This document shows, piece by piece, positions 33,293 through 41,485 of a stretch of 64,000 nt of DNA (position 1 is its first letter; each line of letters begins with the position of its first letter). Source of the DNA: Flavobacteriales bacterium (GTDB lineage: Bacteria > Bacteroidota > Bacteroidia > Flavobacteriales_F > PHOS-HE28); NCBI GenBank assembly GCA_016717305.1, contig JADKFY010000004.1, positions 124,001-188,000 of the forward strand, written 5' to 3'. The position numbers were made by a program, and so were the translations under genes. The notes beneath the pieces were generated by a model. It had not been told where the DNA came from and ran no database searches. It saw only the letters and a program-made list of their open reading frames with translations.

Positions 33293-34686
33293 TACAACGA
33301 CCCACCTTCTGGGTGATCTCTATTTCCTTGTTGTTCGGAGCGTGTTCCGGGGTGAAGAAAGTGGTGGAGGTGCCTTTGCCACAGCCGCCTGCAGAACAAC
33401 GACCCGCATGGGTAATTGAACGACCGGTGGACACGGAATTCTATGTCGGGGTCGGTACAGCAAGCAAGAGCCGGCCTGGTGCCATGGATGCTGCCAAGGA
33501 GAGTGCATTGAACGACCTTGCCAGCGAGATCAGCGTTACTGTGGAAGGCAATAGCCTTTTGTACACGCTGGAGAGCAAAGACCAATTCAACGAAACCTTC
33601 ACTGGTACCATAAAGACCAGCACCAACGAATCCATCGAGGGGTTCGAACGGGTAGGCACCTGGGAGAATGCATCGGAGTATTGGGTCTACTTCCGCCTTT
33701 CCAAAGCCACGCATGCTCGTTTGAAAGCCGCGAAGCGAGCCGATGCGGTCAATGTTGCAATGGACTACAGGGCCCGTTCCCAACAGAGCATCACGGCAGG
33801 CGCGTTGCGCGAAGCCATTGATCAGGGTCTGCGCGCATTGATCGCATTGAAAGCCTATTGGGGAGAGAACGACCTGGTCGAGATCGACGGCCAGCAAGTA
33901 CCCATCGTCAATGCGTTGTACGCCGACCTACAGAAATTGACCAGCGGTGTGAGGATCCAAGTGCTGCCGGAGCGTTGCGGGCTTTCCTACGCTGATCATT
34001 TCAAACGTGAATTGCTGATCACCGCGACATACACGGGAAATACCGGGCCCAGGACCTTGGTCCAAATGCCGATCTTCATCACTTACGCAGGTACCGGGGG
34101 AAAGGTCACTGAACTGAAGAGTACCGATGTGGATGGGAAAGCCATCACGACCATCCAACGCGTGAACGTGGCGGCCAACCCGAAGGAAGTGTTGGTGAAG
34201 CTACATCTTGACGAGATGATAAGCCGTGAGTTGGACCGGACCCTCGTGAACGCATTGGTCTCTGGGCTTACGATACCCGAAACACATGTTGTTATCGATC
34301 TTGAAATGCCGAAGGTGAGGATGAAAGTCACCGAGACCAATTTGGGCGGACCGTTAAGTGGTGCTGGAATTGCGCAAGCTTTGCGCGAAGAACTCACGAA
34401 CCACGGATTCCGATTCGTTGACCGTGATACTGATGCTGACCTTTTGATCGATCTGCGGGCAGCTTCGCGCAAGGGCACTGAATCAAATGGGTTCTTCACC
34501 GCTTATCTCGATGTGTCCTACGTTTTTCGAGATCGAAGGACGGGTCAGGTAGTACACGAAGGGGGCAAGCACGATGTAAAAGGTGTGCAGCTTAACTATG
34601 AGAAAGCGGGAATGGAGAGCTTTAAAAAGGCTCGCCCGGACGTCAGAAGTGATCTTGTGCCTGGTATTATGAACGCTTTCAATTAG
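33289..34686 (+). CDS. LPP20-family lipoprotein
   Basis: 465 residues. Lipoprotein signal MIQRPTFWVISISLLFGAC. Residues 35-150 form the LPP20 fold: RPAWVIERPVDTEFYVGVG, then MDAAKESALNDLASEISVTV and a later YWVYFRLSKATH strand. The remaining 300 residues include beta-sandwich-like segments (YADHFKRELLITATYTGNTG) and a second-half domain with DADLLIDLRAASRKG resembling a DUF4136/LPP20-type end. LPP20 was named from Helicobacter pylori; related folds occur in FlgP of Vibrio. It overlaps the CsgG-like gene by four bases, implying a joint envelope assembly. Confidence 0.85.
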   Translation: MIQRPTFWVISISLLFGACSGVKKVVEVPLPQPPAEQRPAWVIERPVDTEFYVGVGTASKSRPGAMDAAKESALNDLASEISVTVEGNSLLYTLESKDQFNETFTGTIKTSTNESIEGFERVGTWENASEYWVYFRLSKATHARLKAAKRADAVNVAMDYRARSQQSITAGALREAIDQGLRALIALKAYWGENDLVEIDGQQVPIVNALYADLQKLTSGVRIQVLPERCGLSYADHFKRELLITATYTGNTGPRTLVQMPIFITYAGTGGKVTELKSTDVDGKAITTIQRVNVAANPKEVLVKLHLDEMISRELDRTLVNALVSGLTIPETHVVIDLEMPKVRMKVTETNLGGPLSGAGIAQALREELTNHGFRFVDRDTDADLLIDLRAASRKGTESNGFFTAYLDVSYVFRDRRTGQVVHEGGKHDVKGVQLNYEKAGMESFKKARPDVRSDLVPGIMNAFN

Positions 34687-34771
34687 ACTTATCGAAGTTT
34701 GGCACGTATTTGGAAAGTTGCCATTTCGGATTTCAACATCTTCCACCAGAACGACCGCAAAAACCAACCCA

Positions 34772-35362
34772 ATGAGAACCACCGCAACCCAAACCCTTAC
34801 CGTACTGATGACGGCCGTTCTGCTGTCCGGTGCATTTACAGCTTGCAAGAGCAAAAAGAAGATCGCTGCAGAGAAGCAACCGAGCGGCGAAACAGAGATC
34901 AACGTGCTCTGTTCCGGACCTGAATACTTCACCGATAACAAGGTGTTCCGGGCCAATGCCTTGGGCGAAAGCATGGACCAGGCAACAGCCAAGAAAAAGG
35001 CGCTTGCCAATGCCCGCGCACAAATGGCCAGTGATATCAATACCCAGTTGAAAGGTGTGATCGACAATTATGTGAACAGCAGAGAGGTGAACAATGTGGA
35101 AGAGGTTGTCGAACGGTTCGAAGGTCTAACGCGCGAAGTGGTGGACCAGAAGCTTACCGGGGTGCGCACCATCTGTGAGAAACAAGTAACCGTGAATGCG
35201 ACCGGTAACTTCAAGACCTACATCGCCATTGAACTTAGTGCACAGGACCTCCTTGCCGCCTATAATGAACGCCTCAGTAAGGACGATCGCTTGAAGGTGG
35301 ACTACGATTACGAGAAGTTCAAAGAGACCTTCGACAAGGAAATGGAGAAGCTCGGTAAGTGA
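34772..35362 (+). CDS. LPP20-like lipoprotein
   Basis: 196 residues from ATG 34772. Lipobox SGAFTAC at residues 18-24 followed by a very basic stretch (KSKKKIAAEK). The core (ALGESMDQATAKKKALANAR, AQMASDINTQLKGVIDNYV, TYIAIELSAQDLLAAYN) has the LPP20-type helix followed by two strands. The C-terminus is highly charged (FKETFDKEMEKLGK). It follows the LPP20 gene by 85 bases on the same strand and ends the cluster, with a terminator after it. Confidence 0.8.
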   Translation: MRTTATQTLTVLMTAVLLSGAFTACKSKKKIAAEKQPSGETEINVLCSGPEYFTDNKVFRANALGESMDQATAKKKALANARAQMASDINTQLKGVIDNYVNSREVNNVEEVVERFEGLTREVVDQKLTGVRTICEKQVTVNATGNFKTYIAIELSAQDLLAAYNERLSKDDRLKVDYDYEKFKETFDKEMEKLGK

Positions 35363-35379
35363 TCAAGACAGCTCATATG

Positions 35380-35412
35380 AAGGCCCTCGTCCAACGAAAG
35401 GATGGGGGCCTT
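35380..35412 (+). terminator. terminator of the lipoprotein cluster
   Basis: AAGGCCCTCGTCC / GGATGGGGGCCTT, 13-base stem with two mismatches, loop of 7, then TCTACG. 17 bases after the stop codon at 35362. Confidence 0.65.
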
Positions 35413-35572
35413 TCTACGTCTGGAGTTTCAATGGGATCCGGTCGCATTTCGGTTTTATGGAAGTAGAGCATGATGGACCCCGGTCCAGAGGGTCGTTGAA
35501 ATACAACTCGATCCTGCGGTGGACGAACGTGTGAGTTTCGGGATGAGCCTTTCGTACGACCTTCGCAGCACA

Positions 35573-35968
35573 ATGGACAAAAGATCACTGGGGTGGGGAG
35601 CAGGTTTCCTTTTCTTGTCTGTAGCCTTCGGGGCTTTCGGCGCCCATGCCCTCAAAGCCGTACTGAACACTGACCAACTTGGTCAATGGCACACGGCAGT
35701 GCAATACCAGTTCTATCACGGTCTTGGATTGCTGGTCTTAGCCATGGCAGGTGATCGGCTCCCGAGCAGGTCGGTGAAGGCCATACGCACAGTGTTCGTA
35801 GCTGGGGTCTGGTTGTTCTGCGGTTCCATTTATCTGCTGAGCACCAGAGAGTTGTTGGGTATTGGGGCAGCCACATCGCTCCTTGGACCCATAACGCCAG
35901 TGGGAGGCCTCTGCTTCTTGGGCGGTTGGATCGTGTTGTTGATAACCGCATTGCGCAGAACTGACTAA
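35573..35968 (+). CDS. DUF423 membrane protein
   Basis: 131 residues from ATG 35573. Four hydrophobic segments (about 7-27, 42-60, 70-88, 98-125). The family motif AFGAFGAHALK (residues 18-28) and WHTAVQYQFYHGLGLL are diagnostic for DUF423 (YgdD/YwdK). Small inner-membrane protein of unknown function. Monocistronic, 62 bases before pckA on the same strand. Confidence 0.9.
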   Translation: MDKRSLGWGAGFLFLSVAFGAFGAHALKAVLNTDQLGQWHTAVQYQFYHGLGLLVLAMAGDRLPSRSVKAIRTVFVAGVWLFCGSIYLLSTRELLGIGAATSLLGPITPVGGLCFLGGWIVLLITALRRTD

Positions 35969-35995
35969 TATTAGGTGTTGCCTTCCTGTTCCCCT

Positions 35996-36003
35996 TACTT
36001 TTG
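35996..36003 (+). promoter_or_regulatory. -7 box of pckA
   Basis: TACTTTTG, exact TAnnTTTG, 27 bases before the ATG at 36031. The nearest TTG (35978-35980) is only 15 bases away. Confidence 0.5.
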
Positions 36004-36030
36004 CGGCCTTATTCACAATTGATAAGGACC

Positions 36031-37644
36031 ATGAACGAACTCGGCCGTAAACCGAAGAATGCCGACCTCTCTAGGGTTGGCTTGAGTAATTTGGGCGATG
36101 CCTATTGGAACTTGGAACCTGCAGAACTCGTCGAGCACGCGCTGCTCAGTGAGCAAGGGGTTTTCGCAGACAGCGGTGCTTTGGCCATCGATACCGGAGA
36201 ATTCACCGGACGCAGCCCAAAGGACAAGTTCTGTGTGAAAGATGAGAAGACCACCGAAACCGTTTGGTGGGGTGATGTGAATTTCCCTTTCAGTCCTGAG
36301 AATTTCGATCGACTGCACGATCGGATGGCGGCTTACTTGATGGGAAAGGATGTCTATGTGAAAGATGCTTACGCTTGCGCCGATCCGAAGTACCGCTTGG
36401 ACCTTCGCGTTGTAGCAGAGCACCCGGCAAGTGCCATGTTCGCCGGGAACATGTTCCTTCGCCCAACGACCGAGGAATTGAAGGACTTTGATCCCGAATG
36501 GCACATTATCTGTGCTCCCGGTTTCCACGCCGATCCGGCAAAGGATGGTACGCGCCAGCACAATTTTGCGGTCCTCAATTTCACCAAGAAAATGATCCTG
36601 ATCGGTGGCACCGGCTATACCGGCGAGATCAAGAAGGGGATCTTCACGGTGCTCAATTATGTGCTGCCACAGGAGAAGAACGTCTTGAGCATGCATTGCA
36701 GCGCCAACATTGGTAAGGACAATGACACTGCTGTTTTCTTCGGCCTTAGCGGTACCGGAAAGACGACCCTGAGCGCAGACCCTGAGCGACGGTTGATCGG
36801 CGATGATGAACACGGCTGGAGCGACAAAGGAGTGTTCAACTTTGAAGGTGGTTGTTACGCGAAGTGCATAGACCTGAGCGCCGAGAAGGAGCCACAGATC
36901 TGGGATGCCATCAAGTTCGGTTCCATTCTGGAGAATATCGTGTTTGAAGAAGGATCCACCAAGGTCGACTTCACCGACAGTTCCAAGACGGAGAACACCC
37001 GCGTTAGTTATCCGATCGACTACATCGATAACATTGCAGTACCAAGCGTTGGAGGCCATCCGACCAACATCTTCTTCCTTACTTGCGATGCTTACGGCGT
37101 GCTGCCTCCGATCAGCAAATTGACCCCGGGACAGGCGATGTACCACTTCATTAGCGGGTACACGGCAAAAGTGGCAGGCACCGAAGCAGGTGTTACAGAA
37201 CCGCAGAGCACCTTCTCGGCTTGTTTCGGAAAAGCATTCCTTCCCTTGCACCCGACCAAGTATGCTGGTATGCTCGGTGAGAAAATGAAACAGCACAACG
37301 TGCGTGTTTGGTTGATCAATACCGGCTGGAGCGGTGGTTCCTACGGCACTGGCGAGCGCATGAAACTGAAGCTGACCCGTGCCATGATCACAGCAGCACT
37401 GCGTGGTGAACTGGACAACGTGGAGTACAAAGAACACCGCGTGTTCGGTGTCAACTTCCCCACAACCTGTCCCAACGTTCCTCCAGAAGTGCTGGATGCG
37501 CGCAACACGTGGAAGGACACGGAGGCCTATGATACGACAGCGGAAAAATTGGCCAAGCAATTCAATGACAATTTCGCCAAGTACAAGGAAGGTGCGAGCG
37601 AGGAGATCCTAGCGGCAGCTCCAAGGTCCGTTGCAAAGGTTTGA
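36031..37644 (+). CDS. pckA: phosphoenolpyruvate carboxykinase (ATP)
   Basis: 537 residues from ATG 36031, standard length. DTGEFTGRSPKDKFCVKDE binds oxaloacetate; RQHNFAVLNFTKKMILIGGTGYTGE precedes the kinase motifs FFGLSGTGKTTLSADPERRL (P-loop, about 236-255) and LIGDDEHGW (Asp pair coordinating metal). YPIDYIDN and the C-terminal GERMKLKLTRAMITAAL adenine region are also present. Converts oxaloacetate plus ATP to PEP and CO2, first gluconeogenic step, or carboxylates PEP in anaerobic metabolism. The P-loop form marks the ATP-type enzyme. A strong terminator follows the gene. Confidence 0.98.
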   Translation: MNELGRKPKNADLSRVGLSNLGDAYWNLEPAELVEHALLSEQGVFADSGALAIDTGEFTGRSPKDKFCVKDEKTTETVWWGDVNFPFSPENFDRLHDRMAAYLMGKDVYVKDAYACADPKYRLDLRVVAEHPASAMFAGNMFLRPTTEELKDFDPEWHIICAPGFHADPAKDGTRQHNFAVLNFTKKMILIGGTGYTGEIKKGIFTVLNYVLPQEKNVLSMHCSANIGKDNDTAVFFGLSGTGKTTLSADPERRLIGDDEHGWSDKGVFNFEGGCYAKCIDLSAEKEPQIWDAIKFGSILENIVFEEGSTKVDFTDSSKTENTRVSYPIDYIDNIAVPSVGGHPTNIFFLTCDAYGVLPPISKLTPGQAMYHFISGYTAKVAGTEAGVTEPQSTFSACFGKAFLPLHPTKYAGMLGEKMKQHNVRVWLINTGWSGGSYGTGERMKLKLTRAMITAALRGELDNVEYKEHRVFGVNFPTTCPNVPPEVLDARNTWKDTEAYDTTAEKLAKQFNDNFAKYKEGASEEILAAAPRSVAKV

Positions 37645-37663
37645 TCGATACAGAATGATGGTC

Positions 37664-37693
37664 AAGGGGCTGTCTCGAAAGAGGCGGCCCCTT
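37664..37693 (+). terminator. pckA terminator, copy 1 of a repeated hairpin
   Basis: AAGGGGCTGTCTC, GAAA tetraloop, GAGGCGGCCCCTT: a 13-base stem with two G-U pairs, then AACATTTT. The same hairpin, core GGGCTGTCTCGAAAGAGGCG, occurs at 59094-59125. Confidence 0.85.
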
Positions 37694-37797
37694 AACATTT
37701 TATCAGGTCCCTCCATGCAAATGGAACTGGATAGGAGGGTCACGCCGCGCTCATTTCGTTTTTGGACGGCCCCTCTTCGGTCCTGAATTTGTTAGCA

Positions 37798-37805
37798 TAA
37801 GTTTG
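37798..37805 (+). promoter_or_regulatory. -7 box upstream of the S41-like gene
   Basis: TAAGTTTG, exact TAnnTTTG, 131 bases before the ATG at 37937. No gene lies between. Confidence 0.35.
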
Positions 37806-37936
37806 ATGATGGGAGGCAATGAATTACGATCGAGTACGTGTAAGGTTCGATCCTCTATTAGTGATCGTCGAGTGCATTGGCGAACAGGATCCATTCTATG
37901 GATTACCGGTACCTTTATGGTCTTGCTCCATAGATA

Positions 37937-39388
37937 ATGCGACTCGTTCCCGTTCTGTGCTTATTTGGTCTTTTAATTTCGCAGAGCGCGGTTGCGCAAT
38001 CCACAGTAGCAGTGCGACATCTCTATCCGGAGCGGCTTCGTGAGGATATTGAGGTCCTGCGTGAGGCGATACACGCCGCACATCCGGACCCCTATCGATA
38101 TCATACCAAAGTTGAGCTGGATCTGCTCATCGATTCGATCTCCAGATCGTTGACCATGCCGCTCAACGAGATCGATCTTACGAACGCTATCCGACCTATT
38201 TTCAAGGCGATCGGCGATTCCCATTGCTATTCCGATCTGGCTGCCGATCTGACGGATCGCATGAACAAGAACGCCTTGTTGATCCCGATCCAACTCAAGT
38301 TGCTTCCGGACGGCATTTATGTGGAATCCGAATTGAAAGGATTTCGGAGCATTCCTCCCGGAAGTCGCGTGCTGTCCATCAATGGTCGTAAGGTGGAAGA
38401 GATCATGGATCGGTTGATCGAAACGGTCATAACCGATGGTGCCAACAGAACGTTCGCTGAGCGAACTGTTGAAATGGATTTCCCGGAGCGCTACCATGTT
38501 TACTTGGACGGTTCCAGTTCGTTCATTGTGGATTTCATCACACCTGCTGGAAAGAGCGATAGCCAGAGCATCTTCGGCCTTACCCGGGAAGAGATCAACA
38601 TTTCCCGTAAGCCCGATGGTTCGTTGTTGCCATGGGCGGCCAATTGGATCCCCGAGCACAGCACCATGTGGGTGACCATGAACACCCTTGACGCCCATGA
38701 GTTGGCACTGGCCGGGCAAAAGCCGGAACGGTTCCTGGATGCCCTATTGACGGACCTGCACTATCAGAACGCCAGCACGTTGGTGTTGGACCTTCGTGGG
38801 GCTGGTGGTAGGGAGTTGGCAATTGCGGAATTGGTCTTTGAGGCCTTCGCAGAAGAGCCGTTCAAATTGCTTTCGGACATGTATGCCCGATCGGCTACAC
38901 CCCCAGAGATCAAGGCCGAACGGGCCATCCCTGTGAATTACTACGCCAGCAATGCCGGTGAATGGACCAAGGTGGGCAGAGGGGTCTACCGGCTTCCAGC
39001 GAGCGACCCGCGATTGGTGGAGAACAACCCGCAACAAAAAGCATTCAAGGGTAAGGTCTACGTGGTGACGGATGGCCGGACCCGAGATGCCGCGGCATCC
39101 GTTGTCATGCTCATGCGTCGATCCAAACGAGCAAAAGTGGTGGGTGAAGAACTCGGGTCCAACTCCTTTGCCTTCACCGGTGGCGAAGAATGGGTCGTGC
39201 GTGCGCCGAACTCGCGCATCCTGTTCCATTTACCCTTGCTCATTTATGTGCCTTCAGGACGCGGAGAAGGGCCCAATGACCGTGGTGAACAACCCGATCT
39301 TCAGGCCTGCCAAACACCTGATGCTCTTTCGAAAGGCCAGGATTCGTTGAAGCGATCACTGCTTCAGATGATCGATTTTCTGAGATGA
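37937..39388 (+). CDS. exported S41 peptidase-like protein, catalytic Ser replaced
   Basis: 483 residues. Signal peptide ending SQSAVAQ. N-terminal helical lid (REDIEVLREAIHAAHPDPYR), a PDZ-like region around ESELKGFRSIPPGSRVLSIN, and a C-terminal protease core: STLVLDLRGAGGRELAIAEL and KGKVYVVTDGRTRDAAASVV. In S41 (Tsp/CtpA) proteases the last motif reads G-x-T-x-S-A; here Asp stands where the nucleophilic Ser is expected and the downstream Lys region is not evident. It may therefore be a non-catalytic binding homologue. The TGA overlaps the ATG of the binding-protein gene (ATGA). Confidence 0.78.
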   Translation: MRLVPVLCLFGLLISQSAVAQSTVAVRHLYPERLREDIEVLREAIHAAHPDPYRYHTKVELDLLIDSISRSLTMPLNEIDLTNAIRPIFKAIGDSHCYSDLAADLTDRMNKNALLIPIQLKLLPDGIYVESELKGFRSIPPGSRVLSINGRKVEEIMDRLIETVITDGANRTFAERTVEMDFPERYHVYLDGSSSFIVDFITPAGKSDSQSIFGLTREEINISRKPDGSLLPWAANWIPEHSTMWVTMNTLDAHELALAGQKPERFLDALLTDLHYQNASTLVLDLRGAGGRELAIAELVFEAFAEEPFKLLSDMYARSATPPEIKAERAIPVNYYASNAGEWTKVGRGVYRLPASDPRLVENNPQQKAFKGKVYVVTDGRTRDAAASVVMLMRRSKRAKVVGEELGSNSFAFTGGEEWVVRAPNSRILFHLPLLIYVPSGRGEGPNDRGEQPDLQACQTPDALSKGQDSLKRSLLQMIDFLR

Positions 39389-40479
39389 GAGTTGCCGCCT
39401 ACTTGGTGGTAGTTTGTTGCTTACTTGCTTGTTCCGAAAAAGAGCAGCCCAGCAAGGACGCAGCCGGATGGAGCACATTGCCCAATGAATATGCGGAACA
39501 TTTCAAGATCCAAGCACGCGGTGCTGCTCGGCGGGTGATCGTTCTTGGCCCTGGTGGTGATCAAGATACATTGGGCAAGTACGTCTTGGGGAGTGATCCG
39601 GATCTTCGATGGCAACCCGTTAAGGCGCCGCTGCAGAGGGTGGTAGTAGTAAGCACAACTCATTTACCCTTCTTTTCTGCTTTGGGCATTTCGGGAACTG
39701 TGGTCGGCGCCGCCCATACCGAGCAAATTCGGGATACCGTGATGCGAAGACTAGTAGCACAAAGAGCGGTAATAGAAGTAGCTCGTGCGGATGGACTTGA
39801 TCGCGAAACGCTCATCGACCTGGCACCGGAGGCCATCTTCGATCCACCTTTTGGCAATGTTCCCAAAGCATCAGCAGCCTTTGGAAATGTGATCGCAGTC
39901 ACCGAGTACCTTGAACAACATCCGCTTGGAAGGGCTGAATGGATCCGATTCTTCGGACTTCTGCTGGGCAGAACCCAAAAAGCGGATAGCATCTTCCACG
40001 CGATAGAGCATCGATACGCAACTGTGCGATCAATGAATATCGCGGTGCCGGATCCACCAACTGTGTTCTTCGGAAGCAGTTGGAACCAAACGTGGTATGC
40101 TCCTCCAGCAAATAGCTACATGGCGCGATTGATAAACGATGCCGGTGGGCGCTACTGGACCATAGACAGTGTTGCAAAGGAAAATGGTCCTGTTGCACTT
40201 GAACAATTGCTTTTGATCGCGGCGGAATGCGATCATTTCGGACTGATCTTGGCAAGGGAAGGAAAGGTTGATGCATCCTTCTTGGTCGGCGGAGACCCGC
40301 GACTGGCAAAAATGGATGCACTACAGAAAGGCGGCTTTTACGGGAACAGTGCGCGAAGTGATCTTTTTGGCCAAGCACTACTTGAACCCGAGACCATCCT
40401 GCGTGACCTGCGCTGCATTTTCCGCCCGAATAGCTGTCGCCAATACACCCCGACGTACTTCTTCCCGGTCGATCAGTAA
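39385..40479 (+). CDS. ABC transporter substrate-binding lipoprotein, siderophore/cobalamin type
   Basis: 364 residues. Lipobox CLLAC (residues 12-16). Two Rossmann-like lobes of the PF01497 (FepB/BtuF/FhuD) family: QRVVVVSTTHLPFFSALG, DRETLIDLAPEAIFDPP and EYLEQHPLGRAEWIRFFGLL, with a long connecting helix KADSIFHAIEHRYATVRS, then NSYMARLINDAGGRYW. The two conserved Glu that contact the permease are around residues 175 and 305. No permease or ATPase gene follows, so the partner is elsewhere or the protein is an orphan. Coupled to the S41-like gene by a four-base overlap. Confidence 0.85.
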   Translation: MRVAAYLVVVCCLLACSEKEQPSKDAAGWSTLPNEYAEHFKIQARGAARRVIVLGPGGDQDTLGKYVLGSDPDLRWQPVKAPLQRVVVVSTTHLPFFSALGISGTVVGAAHTEQIRDTVMRRLVAQRAVIEVARADGLDRETLIDLAPEAIFDPPFGNVPKASAAFGNVIAVTEYLEQHPLGRAEWIRFFGLLLGRTQKADSIFHAIEHRYATVRSMNIAVPDPPTVFFGSSWNQTWYAPPANSYMARLINDAGGRYWTIDSVAKENGPVALEQLLLIAAECDHFGLILAREGKVDASFLVGGDPRLAKMDALQKGGFYGNSARSDLFGQALLEPETILRDLRCIFRPNSCRQYTPTYFFPVDQ

Positions 40480-40946
40480 GAGATCCCGGCCCGGCGATAC
40501 AAGAACCCCATCAACCAGGCAGGCCCGATCATCAGGAACTTCAGATCTTCCAGAAAGCTGGGTTTCTTGCCTTCGATCTTGTGACCGTAGAATTGTCCTA
40601 TCCAAGCCAGAACGAACAACACCACGCAGACGGCCCAGACCGGATAAGGGAAATTCGCATCCAGAATTTGGATCAGCCACAGGCAAGCCAAGCTCCAGAG
40701 CATCATGCCTACCATGATCGGAAGGGATAACCGCAAATAGAAGATCCCTACTAGACCGATCGCCAAGGTTGCCAACAAATGGGGGCCAGAGAACGAAGGG
40801 ATAGTTGGTACCGGAACACTGTACAGCAGGCCAACTACGCAGAAGTAGATCGTGGGCACACAGATCCAGTGGATCAATTTGTTCGTCGGGTTTTGATGGC
40901 TCTCACCGTAGGTATTGAACCAATCGTGGATCGTTCGGTTGGCCAT
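40473..40946 (-). CDS. DUF962/Mpo1-like membrane protein
   Basis: 157 residues from ATG 40946 (a GTG two codons upstream is possible). TIHDWFNTYGESHQNPTNKLIHWICVP carries the His residues of the Mpo1 family, HxxxxNxxxHxxGxP-like, and WIGQFYGHKIEGKKPSFLEDL the second HxxE-type motif; four hydrophobic helices. Yeast Mpo1 is an Fe(II) dioxygenase that shortens 2-hydroxy fatty acids. Here the substrate is unknown. Its stop end overlaps the convergent binding-protein gene by 7 bases; 2 bases separate it from the upstream DinB gene. Confidence 0.88.
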   Translation of the reverse strand: MANRTIHDWFNTYGESHQNPTNKLIHWICVPTIYFCVVGLLYSVPVPTIPSFSGPHLLATLAIGLVGIFYLRLSLPIMVGMMLWSLACLWLIQILDANFPYPVWAVCVVLFVLAWIGQFYGHKIEGKKPSFLEDLKFLMIGPAWLMGFLYRRAGISY

Positions 40947-40948
40947 GT

Positions 40949-41467
40949 TCACATATAGCGTTCTTGAAGAATTGACACATGATGCATGCAGTGGCCTGCA
41001 ATGGTCCAGCCCAATGCACGTACGCTTATGCGTGATCCATTCGCAGTGCCAATACGTAGGAGATCCTCGGGTCTGAAACTGCTGAAGAGCGCCAAGGTTG
41101 CCGCGTGTACGACCTTGTATTCCCCCACTATCGACGACAGTGTGCGCTGGTCCGCTCCTGAATGCGCGACATAGTTGTTCTCATCGAAACCCGGTAATTC
41201 TGCGTGGTCGTTCCGCGCGAAGCACAACGCTCTGTAGCAGAAGATCCGATCCGTATCGATCACATGTTGAACGACCTCCTTGATGCTCCATTTCCCTTCA
41301 GCATACCTGAATTCCTCGCGATCCGTAGGTACTAGTTCGAGCACTGTCACCAGTTCCTGCGTTGCGATGGACAAGGCGTTCAACAAGTCTTCGCCCTGCG
41401 CCTTGGCTACATAGGTTCCGAAGTAGGTGCTCTGTTCATCTGCAGCGGTTCGTTCAATGGATCCCAT
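40949..41467 (-). CDS. DinB-family protein
   Basis: 172 residues, four-helix bundle typical of DinB/YfiT. The three metal-binding His are visible: VVQHVIDTDRIF (helix 2) and TIAGHCMHHVSIL (helix 4, HxxxH). EEFRYAEGKWSIKEV is the family entry motif. Probably a Zn/Ni-dependent thiol or small-molecule transferase. Shares an operon with the Mpo1-like gene (stop TGA just before its start). TACCTTTT, close to the -7 consensus, lies 4 bases before the ATG. Confidence 0.9.
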   Translation of the reverse strand: MGSIERTAADEQSTYFGTYVAKAQGEDLLNALSIATQELVTVLELVPTDREEFRYAEGKWSIKEVVQHVIDTDRIFCYRALCFARNDHAELPGFDENNYVAHSGADQRTLSSIVGEYKVVHAATLALFSSFRPEDLLRIGTANGSRISVRALGWTIAGHCMHHVSILQERYM

Positions 41468-41485
41468 GCCGAAAAGGTACGCACG

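Noticed and set aside
36013..37560. 515-codon open frame antisense to pckA
   Set aside because: Lies wholly inside a clearly real gene, with Cys/His-rich, non-protein-like composition; a codon-usage shadow.
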